DNA of 64,000 bases from Pectinophora gossypiella (GCF_024362695.1 NC_065425.1:10483001-10547000), one strand, 5' to 3'. Shown: positions 41,301-51,644, numbered from the stretch's first letter. Notes: a model not told the origin generated them from the sequence alone. Made by a program: numbers and translations.

Positions 41301-43653
41301 TATTTGTAGTTTGACACGAAGCATCGAAAACTACGCGAAGTTTTGTCGTACTACTATCAGGCTTATGAACGCAGTGGTGGGGAATGACATACGCCGATTC
41401 CACTTCCGATACGTCACCGACACAGACCATATGACCGAGCGACGCGTAGTCGTCCATGAACGTTTTATATTCGCCCCTTAGATCGGGTAAACGAGATAAT
41501 TTGCGTTCCAAATTTTGATATCGTTTTAATGCAATTTGTTTAGAATCGCCCAGTTTCGCGTCAGGTTTGAATGGGTAGCTCACAATGTATCGACCGGTAT
41601 TATCACGCTTATGGTCACTGACAAACATCTGTTCAGCGATGACGTCATCTGGATTTTTAGGTACGTCACAGGATAAACTTTCGGTTTCCCAGAAAGATTT
41701 AATTAAATCGTCCACCTTAACTGTGCTACTAGTGAACATACAAGTCGACACACCGTCAGCACCGGTATTCACTGACAGCTGGCCTGTAATGACATACCCG
41801 AAAATGCTACTTAACGCGAGCGGTATCCCTTGACGTGACGGATGATACTTGCCACCATCATAAATGAATGGAAACACGTCACTGGCAAGCAACATGTCAA
41901 TGCGACTCGAGCGATAGAAAGTAGGGTCAGCCAACACCAAATGTTTATATTCGTTGATTAAATCCTGTGACAAAGTGACAGATGGCATATCGCCAGATAT
42001 TTTCGGAACGATCACAGCTTTTATATTAAAAACAGGGTCATTAGACATGGTCGGCTTTAAAGTGCAGGACACCATACCGTGATCGCGAACTACTGTTCCG
42101 CCTAGGCCCGACAATTGAGTGTTACACTTCTGACGTGGAAGCCCTAATCGCTGTGCACAATCATTTGTGATAAAACTGGTTTGAGAACCACTGTCGATCA
42201 CTACGCGCACGGGTTGATATTTGCCTGAAACATCCGTAACGTGTACAACCGCAGTACCCAGCATAACTGTCGACCCAGACGAGCATGACGATGCCAAGGA
42301 GACCCGATTCTGTTGATCGTTATTAAAGTCGTTATCACAACTGTCATCAGAGCCCGTGCTTATCAAAGTTACATTGGAATCTAAATGCAACGTGTGATGA
42401 TGTTTGTTTTTGCACACCGTACATGTTATCTTCGATGGGCACTCATTAGATGTGTGACCTTGACGCAAACAATTTTCGCATAAACGCAAATCTTTTATTT
42501 TTTCAATTCGCTGCTTAGGAGACAGCGCAATGTATTCGTAACATTTATAAATCGAATGAAATGGCTTATTGCAATACAAACATGCCTTCTTAGAATTATC
42601 AGGGCCCGCATTGCTCGCCAAACAGGTTTTTGAATTGACATTTTTTGTAATAGGTTTACTATTATTATTAGTTTTGTTTTGAACCGCATTTAGAATGGGT
42701 TTATTTGAAACGGGCTTTGAAACAGGAGGATTAGACATTTCCAACATACGCGCCTGATTCGATACAAATTCGCTTAATGTTTTAAAAATAGGTATTTCCT
42801 TTATACCGATTTTTTGTTCAAATTCTCGTCTAGAAACCGGGTCCAGGTTACGTAAACCGATATAACAAAGAATAAATCCCGCTAAATCATCGATTTTTAA
42901 TAATTCTAACGCTTGAACGCATTCTTGAAATGTCTCTAAAAAGGAATTCAATCCGCTAACAGATTCGTTCGGCAAAGGTTTGAACGCGAACAATTTATCC
43001 AAATAGCGGGTAGCTATAGCACGCTTATTTTCATACCTGTCCGACAGAGATGACCAGACAATATTATAATTGTCACTCGATACAGGCAAACTTTTCACTA
43101 TTTGAAGTGCTGGCCCGGTTACTACGGAAAGTAAATAATGGAACTTCTCGACATTACCTATCGAATTATTTGTATGAATCAAACTCATAAATGTATCGCG
43201 AAATGTAATCCAATTCTCTAACCTTCCGTCAAAATGAACAAGTTCAATTTTAGGTAAGCGAGGCTGAGAGCCGCCGCTTCGCTCATATTTGAATTCACCG
43301 CCACTTTTTGACGTATTCGAAACAGTTTCGTATTGATGAAAAATACGTTTAACTTCGTAATACAAGTCATCGAAAGCCTTTATTTCCTGGTCGTTAATTA
43401 TATACGCCGGGTTACGCTTTAGTTCCAGCGCAGAAATATCATCAACAATTCGTTCGAATGATTCGCGAGAAGATTCGAGTTCACTGACCCGCACCAACAA
43501 TTTGTTAACTAACGTGGAATCACTTTCGACAATTTTAGATAAATCGTACATCTGTTGAACACGCCTAAAATAACGTTCTTTTCTATTTATTAACGTATTT
43601 ATTTTGATATCAAGATCGGTCAAAAATGGAGTTGTAGGTGTTTCTTTCGCCAT
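38389..43653 (-). CDS. BEL/Pao gag-pol polyprotein, 1754 aa
   Basis: One frame encodes all retrotransposition proteins. The Gag part (about 130-330, containing HFDGRLENWITFRDTF) is the DUF1759-type region. Two CX2CX4HX4C knuckles follow at C358-C371 and C392-C405, then a further C411/C414 motif. The aspartic protease centre is DSGSQTSFI (D487; DUF1758-type). The reverse transcriptase has the catalytic D819 (GDISKMYRN) and YVDD at 895-898. RNase H has D1071, E1115, D1147 and D1193. The integrase has an H/C zinc region (about 1360-1430) and the triad D1456, D1522, E1574. The C-terminus (WRRWKSEYLHTLQQRQKW onward) is DUF5641-like. The length is in the family's normal range. All catalytic residues I looked for are present, with no stop or shift. 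The start is the first ATG after the leader (MAKETPTTPF). The protein acts in cytoplasmic particles and in nuclear integration. Confidence 0.97.
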   Translation of the reverse strand: MAKETPTTPFLTDLDIKINTLINRKERYFRRVQQMYDLSKIVESDSTLVNKLLVRVSELESSRESFERIVDDISALELKRNPAYIINDQEIKAFDDLYYEVKRIFHQYETVSNTSKSGGEFKYERSGGSQPRLPKIELVHFDGRLENWITFRDTFMSLIHTNNSIGNVEKFHYLLSVVTGPALQIVKSLPVSSDNYNIVWSSLSDRYENKRAIATRYLDKLFAFKPLPNESVSGLNSFLETFQECVQALELLKIDDLAGFILCYIGLRNLDPVSRREFEQKIGIKEIPIFKTLSEFVSNQARMLEMSNPPVSKPVSNKPILNAVQNKTNNNSKPITKNVNSKTCLASNAGPDNSKKACLYCNKPFHSIYKCYEYIALSPKQRIEKIKDLRLCENCLRQGHTSNECPSKITCTVCKNKHHHTLHLDSNVTLISTGSDDSCDNDFNNDQQNRVSLASSCSSGSTVMLGTAVVHVTDVSGKYQPVRVVIDSGSQTSFITNDCAQRLGLPRQKCNTQLSGLGGTVVRDHGMVSCTLKPTMSNDPVFNIKAVIVPKISGDMPSVTLSQDLINEYKHLVLADPTFYRSSRIDMLLASDVFPFIYDGGKYHPSRQGIPLALSSIFGYVITGQLSVNTGADGVSTCMFTSSTVKVDDLIKSFWETESLSCDVPKNPDDVIAEQMFVSDHKRDNTGRYIVSYPFKPDAKLGDSKQIALKRYQNLERKLSRLPDLRGEYKTFMDDYASLGHMVCVGDVSEVESAYVIPHHCVHKPDSSTTKLRVVFDASCQTTNNQSLNSVLYTGPKLQADLVELLIRFRLRNVCLCGDISKMYRNILIDKSQRQFQHILWRDSPNEPIKMYELCTVTYGVVSSPFLAIRTLQQLAADEGDRFPDAARALREGFYVDDLLWSVDSVDDALTLQHQLVELLKLGGFELRKWSSNSAQVLNKLPSDQLEPPVQFDDGKTMAIKILGLHWLPEEDAFSFRTTQMESNVTKRSVLSEIAKLFDPLGFVAPCTFLAKTFMQKLWCANLGWDDALPNALLNEWRLFSFQIPLLSKLKHDRHVFVKNHITAQIVGFCDASTNGFAAVVYIRSQDGHGNVKVSLLLSKSKVAPLKTVSIPRLELMAAHLLSKTLQYVVSILAKEVLISEVLAFTDSSVALTWINTPAFKLKTFVANRVAKITECSAGVQWYHVNGTDNPADVCSRGATPAQLLHIADQWFRGPQWLYDPQHMWPVRSLTEFKGEPLELKPVKESTSLLTEGVSLKNNFDNIINKYSNFNKLQRIVAWCFRFLHNSRVSRPDRIRGALLTAELNKAHDKLIQIVQSEHFGDDIESLKRGNRCSQSLRKLDPFIDSRGLLMVGGRLSHANLPFTQRHPLILPKKCHFTNILIDYYHKVYLHVGPRTLQNILVQKYWIIAARCVIRSRLSKCVTCFRNRPTVNQPKMGSLPKCRLQDVYPFHTVGVDIGGPFYTKETNRRNARISKSYLCLFVCYSTRAVHLEVLSALTTECFLASFDRFTARRGLPHTMYSDNGKNFVAAGKHLNEVVQFYNASQRQLIDGFTVRKVTWKYNPPTGSHFGGIFEAGIKSAKYHLKRVVGTRALSFEELGTLFANIEAILNSRPLCSLSNDPSEFDVLTPGHFLVGRQLVSAPNYDLSDIPLNRLTRWQCITQAALHFWRRWKSEYLHTLQQRQKWFVDTPNLNVNDLVLIHNDNVPCQQWSLGRVEQIHPGRDGRVRVVTLRTQNSRLQRPVSKLSPLPKEQDQ

Positions 43654-43942
43654 TTTGAACTGAAGAAAAATGTACTAGAAACTTCGAGAACAACGCGTCC
43701 CTACAACTGCCTGTTTATGTAAAACCGAACAAAAAGTAATTTACACTGTAGAAATAGATTCTAAGTATTTGACTACGTATAAAAAATATATTAAATATGA
43801 TATTACACTGTGACAAATAGAACTATTGAACAAATACTTGCACAATGAAATGTGATGTTGTAAATTTAATATTTTGAATAAAATAACATAAATTATATAT
43901 GAAATAGTCTGTTAATACCTATTTTGATATACTGAATCCGTA

Positions 43943-43953
43943 TCGAAGGACCA
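43943..43953 (-). promoter_or_regulatory. primer-binding site, tRNA-Tyr type
   Basis: The minus strand reads TGGTCCTTCGA, four bases after the 5' LTR. This is complementary to a tRNA 3' end TCGAAGGA-CCA, which fits eukaryotic tRNA-Tyr. The match is 11 nt; flanking bases do not extend it. Confidence 0.75.
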
Positions 43954-43957
43954 TAAA

Positions 43958-44295
43958 TGTTGGATAACTGAGATTAGTGATAATTTTGAATCTGAAAAGT
44001 AGACTTGCCCATACAAAACACCGACCAAAGGAAAGGTACTTACAGGATTGTTGAATTTGGTTTCTTCTGACCCCGGGGTGCTCTGGAGACTGCTAGTGCA
44101 CTTTCAGATTAAGTTTTAAACAGCACAACTTGAATTAATACACTTTTATGTTATTTTAGAAATTTCTAGTATAGAAACGCGCGACGGCGGTAGTCGAGTC
44201 CACTTTTTTTTCCTTTTTCCTGGCTTGGGGTGGCGGGAGTTTTTGGCGCGAACCAAAGGAGTTTTTGGAAGGGATTCATGGTCGGTGTCCTAACA
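43958..44295 (-). repeat. 5' LTR of the BEL/Pao element (338 bp)
   Basis: Same length and sequence as 37845-38182. As the upstream LTR it should carry the promoter; no unambiguous TATA box was identified. Confidence 0.97.
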
Positions 44296-44300
44296 GTAAT

Positions 44301-45244
44301 TATCATAAATAAACTAGTTTAAGGTCAATTTAACATTGTTGAATCAACGTCAATTCACTATGTGTTATGGCTAAAGAGAAGAAATGTCAAGAAACTGAAA
44401 CCCAACTTAGTTCGCACTTAGTTCATCTTGCGATCGATTTACCTCTGTCTACCCCAATTGGGGTATAGTCGTGCGCTTATGTTATCTTATGTGATATGTT
44501 ATGTCATGTTTTCCAGTAACATGCACAACGTGATAAAATTTAATCACGGTCATTTTATCGATTTTAACAATATACATTATGTCGTTTTGTCGGTTGGTGC
44601 TAATATGTGAACCCAAATAAGTCATGTCGTTCTGTCAAAATACGAACGAAATCACGAGGCACGCATGTTAGGGAAAAAAAAAAAACAAAATTTTATGAAT
44701 GGATCGATAATTCCATCACGCTGCGCATACCTCTGCTGGACTTGTCTTCCAAAATGGCGGCCCGAGAACCCTTTGTGAATCTTAAACGTCACAAAGAGAA
44801 GTATTTCAATCAGCGTCCCACAAAGGCACAACACCAAAGATACTATCTTCTTTTTATCATTTTCGAAACACGACTAACCCTTTTGTTCTTTGCTATCTCC
44901 AGTACAAACGAAGAGTCTAATGACTTTAGAACTGAGTTACTACCATTTGTCGTTTGGATCTCGCAATTTGTAACTCGAAGTTGTTGATTCCGCTTATTTT
45001 GAACTTGATTAGTTACTATTTAGTTCTACTGAGTTGTTCTGAATAGTTGCGTGATAAGTTCCTATTTAGGTCGTTCTCACTAGGACACAATGGTTGTCCT
45101 TCTTGCGGGAAATTCTTCAGAATTCAATTATCGGCAACAAATTTAAAAACTGTGAAAGGCATATTTACATATACGTATAATATAAAAATAATATAAAATT
45201 ATAGATTAAGTAAATTAAATTCATCTTTTTTGGGGTTATGTATA
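44301..45244. other. stretch with no recognised gene
   Basis: A 126-codon plus-strand frame (44607-44987) exists but has no recognisable domain, no codon preference visible by eye and poly-A near its start. I treat it as chance. AT-rich elsewhere. Confidence 0.4.
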
Positions 45245-45382
45245 CGTTTTTACAATAAAATACCAGATAATATTTTAAATTCGTCAGAGAATAAATTTAA
45301 AGCTCACGTGAAGCTTACTTTATGTAAAAAAGCTTATTATAAGATTAACGACTACCTAACTGATAAAAATGTCTGGTATTGA
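45245..45382 (+). pseudogene. LINE-y1 reverse transcriptase C-terminus
   Basis: 45 unbroken codons end in TGA: RFYNKIPDNILNSSENKFKA, then LCKKAYYKINDYLTDKNVWY. The FYNKIPxxI and KKxYYxINDYL pattern is the C-terminal end of a common insect non-LTR reverse transcriptase (Jockey/CR1-like by general appearance). Only this end survives. The 3' UTR (to about 45578) has GTTGCAGTTTCTTGTCATTT and ends near GTTGAATAAATGATTCT. Confidence 0.75.
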
Positions 45383-45655
45383 ATGTGTTCCTCTAGTTAT
45401 TAAATAACTTGTAATGTATATCCTCATTGGTTTTTAAAAGATGTGTTGCTGTTGCAGTTTCTTGTCATTTCTTCTCCTCAGCCATAACACCTTGCGAAAT
45501 GACGTAAATTCAAAAATGTTACATTGACCTTCAACAAGTTTATCCATGATAAACACGTTGAATAAATGATTCTAATTTCTGATTTACAATGCAAAGAATA
45601 TAAATAAAATTGTTACCCAAAATTCTAGTTTAAGTAAATTAAGGCCATCAATAGA

Positions 45656-45766
45656 GGCAGACCCAGGAAGCGATGGAGAGACGACCTGGACGCGATTCAG
45701 ACGGATTGGGGAGAGATCGCTCAGGACAGGCAGAAATGGAAGCTCAGAGGGGAGGCCTTTGCCTAG
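45656..45766 (+). pseudogene. LINE-w ORF2 C-terminus
   Basis: Unbroken stretch ending in TAG: RPRKRWRDDLDAIQTDWG, then IAQDRQKWKLRGEAFA. Same family end as the minus-strand copy at 32251-32379, but a diverged subfamily. Confidence 0.75.
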
Positions 45767-45821
45767 CAGTGGGACAATCCAGCCTAACTAAAAAGTTCAT
45801 CAATAATCAAGTGATTTCATC

Positions 45822-46017
45822 ATCTCCATAGCATTATCCCGTTTTTCACAGGGTCCACTTACCTAACCTGAACATTTGACAGGTCTAGTTTTTTACAGAA
45901 TCTGCCTGTCTGACCTTCCTACCAATTTAACAATAAAAAAAAGGGGAAACCAGCCCAATACAGATTAGGTCACATACCTCCGAAAAGGTATTTCTCGGGA
46001 ATGTGGGTTTCCTCACA
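45822..46017 (-). mobile_element. SINE-D, 3' part
   Basis: Plus-strand text GGGTCCACTTACCTAACCTG, GTCACATACCTCCGAAAAGG and GAATGTGGGTTTCCTCACA is the reverse of the SINE-D body. The tRNA-like head is lost. Confidence 0.75.
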
Positions 46018-46042
46018 TGAGCTCAACCACTGGACCATACAT

Positions 46043-46373
46043 AACATAAACAGCCTATATAATGTCATACTGTTGGGTGCAGACCTCCCTTCAATTATCC
46101 GGAGGGGATATGGAGCATACTCTACCACGCTGCTTCACTGCGGGTTGGTGAAGGTATTTGGGCTAGTAGCCCGCGACCAACGGCTTAGCGTGCCTTCCGA
46201 AGCACGGAATCATCTTACTTTTTCAGACAATCAAGTGATTCAAGCCTGCAATATCCTTATCAAACGAAGGACAGTCTCACAAAGTGATTTCGACAATGTC
46301 CCCATCGGGAATCGAACCCGGACCTCCAGATCGTGAGCCGAACGTTCTAACCACTAGATCACGGAGGCTCTTC
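46043..46373 (-). mobile_element. SINE-B, full-length, 9-bp duplication
   Basis: Minus strand shows head, central module and B tail. ACCATACAT flanks it at 46034-46042 and 46374-46382. Confidence 0.88.
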
Positions 46374-46634
46374 ACCATACATGTGAAACTCCGTATTAGT
46401 GAACTCAGTATTAGTGTACGATGATTTTACAAGGACTTCTTTTCAAATAGTACCAAGTAAGTGAGGAATACATTTAAATTTAAACATCCATTGTCTTAGA
46501 GGCTGTTTGCTGATCGATTGCTATCTGAAAGCGATTGCAATTTAGGAAAGAGAGTCGGTGTTTTATACTGTCTCTTGTCATTAATATATCTTGGGAAGAA
46601 TCGTTTTGTTTTAACGTTGGATCATTGAAATCTG

Positions 46635-46780
46635 TACGGTCCCGAGCATTACTATGTATACACTTTGGTACCATGTCACATTAACTTTTTTGACAAATTG
46701 AATTGTAAGTCTCACTAAATGTCAAATATGTTAGTGCGACAGAGTCCTAAAGTGGGTACATTATATTGCTCATGACTGTA
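46635..46780 (+). mobile_element. MITE-F
   Basis: Starts TACGGTCCCGAGCATTACTA and ends GCTCATGACTGTA. Complete copy with TA ends. Confidence 0.85.
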
Positions 46781-46795
46781 CTTTGTATTAAATAC

Positions 46796-46832
46796 ATACA
46801 GGGTGCTAGTAACATCGTAACGAAAAAGACGT
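46796..46832 (+). mobile_element. hairpin-P terminal fragment
   Basis: CAGGGTGCTAGTAACATCGT then AACGAA matches one end of hairpin-P. Confidence 0.5.
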
Positions 46833-47019
46833 CTACTTGATGGTACTAAAATCTATGTCAAGGGTTTTACTTGTCGGAATTAAGATTTAATTCTTTTCTA
46901 ATTTTTTAAGAATATATATTTATTTTTTTATAAACAATAAAAAGTTCATTGAATTGAACAGAAAAACAAATAATGGCACTTTTTTTAAAGACATCAAAGA
47001 GCACTATTTAGTAGCCCCG

Positions 47020-47145
47020 TTGGAAGGCACGTTGAGCCGTTAAGTTGAGTTGCAAGGTAATTTTTGTGATATGTCCCCACCGGAAATCGAACCCGTGACC
47101 TTCGGATCGTGAGACCAACGCTCAACCACTGGACCACGAAGGTCA
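47020..47145 (-). mobile_element. SINE-A, head and part of the central module
   Basis: Minus strand: GTCCAGTGGTTGAGCGTTGG, CGGGTTCGATTTCCGGTGGG, then a deletion to CGGCTCAACGTGCCTTCCAA. Confidence 0.75.
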
Positions 47146-47184
47146 TTAAAAAAGTAGTAACCCGATCGTAAACGAATTATTATT

Positions 47185-47443
47185 AACTAGCGACCCGCCC
47201 AGGCTTCGCTCGGGTGCGATGCTGAGGAAAATAATTGATTTTTCCACATCACATTAAAAAGCTCAAAAATAACAGTATTTCTCCACTATTTAATCGACGC
47301 TATTATACATATAAACCTTCCCCTTGAATCACTTTATCTATTAACAAAAACCGCATCAAAATCCGGTGCGTAGTTTTAAAGATTTAAGCGTACATAGGGA
47401 TATAGGGACAGAAAAAGCGACTTTGTTTTATACTATGTAGTGA
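47185..47443 (+). repeat. repeat-R copy
   Basis: AACTAGCGACCCGCCCAGGC through to TTTTATACTATGTAGT. Same layout as 13332-13630. Confidence 0.65.
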
Positions 47444-47680
47444 TATTCGCATTTCTGACATTTTCTATTTGCCACAAGAGTGATGCAGAGCCAAATTAAT
47501 TCCCCTTTTATCACTTTATCTCCCTGTTACGTTCAAAAACGTTTCATTATTATCAATTTTGCAAAAATCAATTATGAAATCTCATTATTACTGAGCGATG
47601 CATTACTTCGATAATTAATTTGGACTATAAGCTATTTAATGGCGACTATAATTTTGTCATCATCATGACGGTATATATTT

Positions 47681-47880
47681 AACTAGCGACCCGCCCCGGC
47701 TTCGCTCGGGTGCAATGCTGAGGAAAAAATAAAATTACTTATTTACGACATCACATTAAAAACCTCAAAAATGACAGTATTTATGCACTATTGAATGAAT
47801 GTTATTATACATATAAACCTTCCTCTTGAATCACTTTATCTATTAAAAAAACATTTAAGCGTACATAGGGATATAGGGAA
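47681..47880 (+). repeat. repeat-R copy, 3'-truncated
   Basis: AACTAGCGACCCGCCCCGGC, CCTCAAAAATGACAGTATTT; stops near GTACATAGGGATATAGGGA, followed by a SINE-D-like piece. Confidence 0.65.
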
Positions 47881-48274
47881 AGCCCAATACAGGTTAGGTC
47901 ACATACCTCCGAAAATACATATGGTAAATGTTATCTCGTAAATGACAACTCCATATATTTCGTAATTCAAGTAGTCTCCGTCTCAATGGCTCTCCAAACG
48001 TTAAAGTAAATCAAGTAACGATCAGCACAAAAGAGTTTGGTAAATAAAATTTGACGACGGATTTCATCTTAATAGAAATAACTTTGTCTAACAATGAAGA
48101 GACGTAGCGACTTATATATCTTGTACCTTTGTGATGTGAAAGTTTTGTTGAGTTAAGAAAGTTTTTTGGAGCGAGGATAGGTAAATATGCTTCTATAGGT
48201 CTCCATCAAATCCATCTGTGACAAAAGTGTCTTTTGATTACTTAAGGCCGTGCAAATATGAAGTTTAAGTTGAC

Positions 48275-48600
48275 AATGGCCCCGATTCCTGCAGACACCT
48301 CCTAATTTTACTTAAGTTATACCTGTCATTTTCTTATAAAGCTCTTCATTTTAGGAAGAATGAGTAAATGTATGAATAAACCGGGCGAATCAAAAAGGTA
48401 TCTCGGTGGTATGTAAACCGTTTGACGTGTGCCAATGCATTATTTTTATAGGGTTGTTTTAGGTTTGTGCTTAAAATTGACGTATGGTTCATAAACTTTA
48501 TGCTTGTCGATTACCCGTCCCTTTCCATTTCTGCGGATAAGAAAATGACAGGTATAACGTAAAATAAAATTTGATGGTGTCTACAGGAATTAGCACCAAT
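48275..48600. mobile_element. MITE-N copy
   Basis: AATGGCCCCGATTCCTGCAG to ACAGGAATTAGCACCAAT. Shorter stem than the 37355 copy because of internal deletions. Confidence 0.8.
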
Positions 48601-48852
48601 CACATTTTATTTTTATCCAGACTACACTAATAGGCTTGCAAAGTATTTTGGCTATATTTAAAACATGCAACAGGCATCCACTGACCAAAACATGTTTATA
48701 GCATCTGTTAAACAATTATGTGAAATGAAAATTAGGTTAACAAAATTAAACTTGCATTCGGTTTTTAGTTGAATATATTTCACGTACAGTTAGCAGTTAG
48801 TGATTATTTTCTACGTAAAACTATTTATTTGTGATCAGACAGATCTCTAGCG

Positions 48853-49139
48853 TCCTCCGTGGTTCAGTGGTTGAGCGTTAATGTCACGATCCGAATGCCC
48901 CAGGTTTTAATCCCGGTGGGGAGATATCACGAAAATCACTGTGTGATCTCTGATTTGGTAAGGACATTGCAGACTGACGCGCTATATTGTCTGAGAGTAA
49001 GATGAGCTGTGCTTCAAGAGGACCATTGAGCCGTTGGACCCGATTACTACATACTAGTGTAAGTAGGTAGTCGTTTCCTTTTGCAGCTCAATAATAACCC
49101 TGGTAATTCAATTCATAACCGACAGGATAGAAGAAGAAG
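48853..49139 (+). mobile_element. SINE-A, diverged full-length copy
   Basis: Head CTCCGTGGTTCAGTGGTTGA and TTTTAATCCCGGTGGGG, CTGATTTGGTAAGGACATTG, a decayed central module, and the GAAGAAGAAG end. Confidence 0.8.
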
Positions 49140-49640
49140 ACAGATTCCTTTGAGCTAATAATTATCACCAAAGTGGATCCTTTAATCTGTAACCACTACG
49201 GAATCCTCTAAGATTTCTGTTCTCCCGGCAACTTTGTAAAGACACTTCAAGTTTGTAAAGTATTCAAAAATACAAATCGGTTTTTTCAATTTCCTTTAGA
49301 CTGGAAGTTTGTATTCGTCAAACAAGTTTTGGGTTTGTTATATTCGCTCAATTGTTTGTGAGCGAGGTATTCGAGAGGTCGGTTTGATATTTTATACTAT
49401 TATATATAAAAAAAATCTTTATTCGTTTTAAACAATATTTTCTTTTAAATGCTAGTTGACCCAAGCCCCCCTTTAAACTGGGAAAGTCTGTGTAAGGAGG
49501 CTTGGCTCTTCCTTATCTTAACTTACTTAATTAGTGACTTATTATACCAAATATGAATGTATTATATCTATGTCTTTCCTTAATGTATATTTTTATCATT
49601 CTTTTATATTTTTATTTCTGTACTTAGGAAAGCAGATGGA

Positions 49641-49720
49641 TGTGTGTGTGTGTGTGTGTGTGTGTGAGTGTGTGTATGTAGGCAATGTGTGTGGTGTATG
49701 TACACGTGTGTGCGCTTATG
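49641..49720 (+). repeat. (GT)n-rich microsatellite
   Basis: TGTG run with several GA, TA and CA interruptions. Confidence 0.9.
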
Positions 49721-49848
49721 TATATTTATAATAAAATAAAATAGAAATCAATAACAAATAATATAATATATGTTTTTTTTATGAATAAATCAATTTTTGA
49801 TAAAAAAAAAAAAAAAATTGTGATGTACAGTAAATTAAATAATTTATA

Positions 49849-51274
49849 AATCCCCGATTCAAAGAGCTAGGGCTGGAGGTAAACACGTCCAAATGTGAGT
49901 TTTTTTGCTGCTCTCCTACCTCCGGTTCTTCCCTTCCAATGTTCCTGTCCTTACTTCCCGGTCTTAAACAACTATCTCCAAAGTCTTTCAATCTTCTTGG
50001 TTCACCTATTTTCCCAGAGGCTATTCCTGCAGCCATGAAGGCCAGAAGATCTCTCTTGCTCCTCGCTCGAGAGCGACTCTGCAGAATTTCCGCGCACGTG
50101 GCTCTGATTCTGCTGCGAATGTGCTTTGCGGTGCCTAAGATCACCTACCTGTTGAGAACGACCCCAACTTGGTTATGCCACGATGATATCTCGTCATTTG
50201 ACGACGTGTTAAAGTGCACCATCGAGGCTATTTTAAATGTATCCCTTAATGGGGAGCAATGGATTCAAGCTTCTTTACCAATTTGTCACGGAGGGCTGGG
50301 TGTACGTCGCGTGCGGGATTTAAGCCTACCGGCGTTTCTTTCGTCGGCGCATGGGTGTGCTGCCCTTGTTTCTAAAATTTTATCATCCCATGGGGACAAG
50401 GTTAGCATTCCTTTTGTTGCTGATGCGTTAACAGAATGGTCGGCTTTTTTCCCGGACGCGACGCTACCGGAAGATTCCAGAGTGCAGCGGAATTGGGACG
50501 AGGTTGGGGCCAAGCTAGCTCTTGAGCGACTCATCGGCGGGGCTGTTGGTTCAGATTTGGCCAGACTTAGAGCCGTGTCGAGGGCGGAGTCGGGAGCGTG
50601 GTTACAGGCTTTGCCCTCTCCCTATATGGGAACTCTCCTCGACAGCGACTCGATGCGTGTGGCGGTTGCTCTCCGCCTGGGCTGCGATGTTTGTCAAACA
50701 CATTTATGCATTTGCGGGTCCACGGTGGAAGCGAATGGCCATCATGCGTTGAGTTGCAGTCGGTGCTCGGGGAGATTCCCTCGCCATCACGCGTTGAATG
50801 ATATCGTCCGGAGGGCACTGATATCAGCCAACATACCATGCGTGTTGGAGCCCCCAGGTCTTTGTCGTACTGACGGGAAAAGGCCGGACGGTTTAACACT
50901 GGTGCCTTGGGAGAGGGGAAAAAGCCTACTGTGGGACGCAACTTGCGTAAGCACTTTCGCTGCGTCTCAAGACCACAGTGCGGAACGCCGGTGCGGCTGC
51001 TGAAGCTGCAGCAGACAGAAAGCGGGACAAGTATGCTGTTCTGGGGGCCAAATACCACTTTGTCCCTTTGGCCTTCGAGACGACGGGATGTTGGGGATCG
51101 GACGCCCTTAACTTTGTCAAGGAGATTGGGCGTCGGTTACGAGAGAGGGGATGTGATGCTCGCTCCGGGGCCTACCTGATGCAAAGGCTGTCCATCGCCA
51201 TTCAACGTGGCAATGCGGTGAGTGTTATGGGGACCTTTGCGCCGGGCGAGGCGAGGGGGGGCCTGTTTGACTAA
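49849..51274 (+). pseudogene. R2-like non-LTR retrotransposon ORF, C-terminal part with frameshift
   Basis: The frame is open from 49849, upstream of the ATG at 49939. It starts in a reverse transcriptase thumb-like KELGLEVNTSKCEFF. Numbering from that ATG, a Cys/His motif runs from CDVC (249-252) through C257/C259 to GHHALSC (267-273). RPDGLTLVPW (315-324) and LLWDATC (330-336) give a PD-x15-D arrangement like R2-type restriction-like endonucleases. The first frame stops at 51003. The next block, RNAGAAAEAAADRKRDKYAV onward to 51274, is in another frame, so a one- or two-base indel lies around 50965-50985. Upstream polymerase motifs are absent (5' truncation). It is GC-richer than its surroundings. 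The family call is an inference from motif order. Confidence 0.6.
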
Positions 51275-51491
51275 GCAGGATTTTACGGAATATCTAGTAA
51301 CAAAAGACTTGCCGGTTTTAATATTAATTAACACCTGGAGGGTATTTAGAATTAAGGGTGGTATTAATAAACTTATCTCAGCTTCGAGATTGCCCTCAAA
51401 ATTACACCTTATACTTACTTATACCTTATGGCATTTCTAAACATAGAACCTTAGACAGAAATCGTGGAAAATGCAACCATGGATTCAAACT

Positions 51492-51547
51492 CATAAATTC
51501 GACATCAGTATAATTACGTTGAATAAATGATTCTGATTCTGATTCTG
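51492..51547 (+). mobile_element. LINE-y1 3' end fragment
   Basis: ATAATTACGTTGAATAAATG then ATTCTGATTCTGATTCTG, the terminal short repeat of LINE-y1. Confidence 0.6.
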
Positions 51548-51644
51548 AAAAAGTGGTTTAAAGCCCAGGGCGGCATGCGAACTATTGCGAACCCTTGACA
51601 CTACGATATAAACTACATGTTCTAGTAATGTTAAAAGAATCACT

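Larger units (their letters stand above)
37845..44295 (-). mobile_element. complete BEL/Pao LTR retrotransposon (6451 bp)
   Basis: Order on the minus strand: 5' LTR (43958-44295), primer site (43943-43953), 304-nt leader, one gag-pol frame (43653-38389), purine tract (38183-38195), 3' LTR (37845-38182). GTAAT flanks it at 37840-37844 and 44296-44300, the 5-bp duplication expected of an LTR integrase. The LTRs look identical base for base and the coding frame is unbroken, so the insertion is very recent. There is no envelope-like frame. Confidence 0.97.

Noticed and set aside
44607..44987. 126-codon plus-strand frame
   Set aside because: No recognised domain, low-complexity start with a poly-A run, and an overlapping frame on the other strand. 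Probably chance.
50286..51334. Alternative frames on both strands across 50286-51334
   Set aside because: High GC opens other frames. Only the frames with the Cys/His and PD...D motifs make sense as protein.
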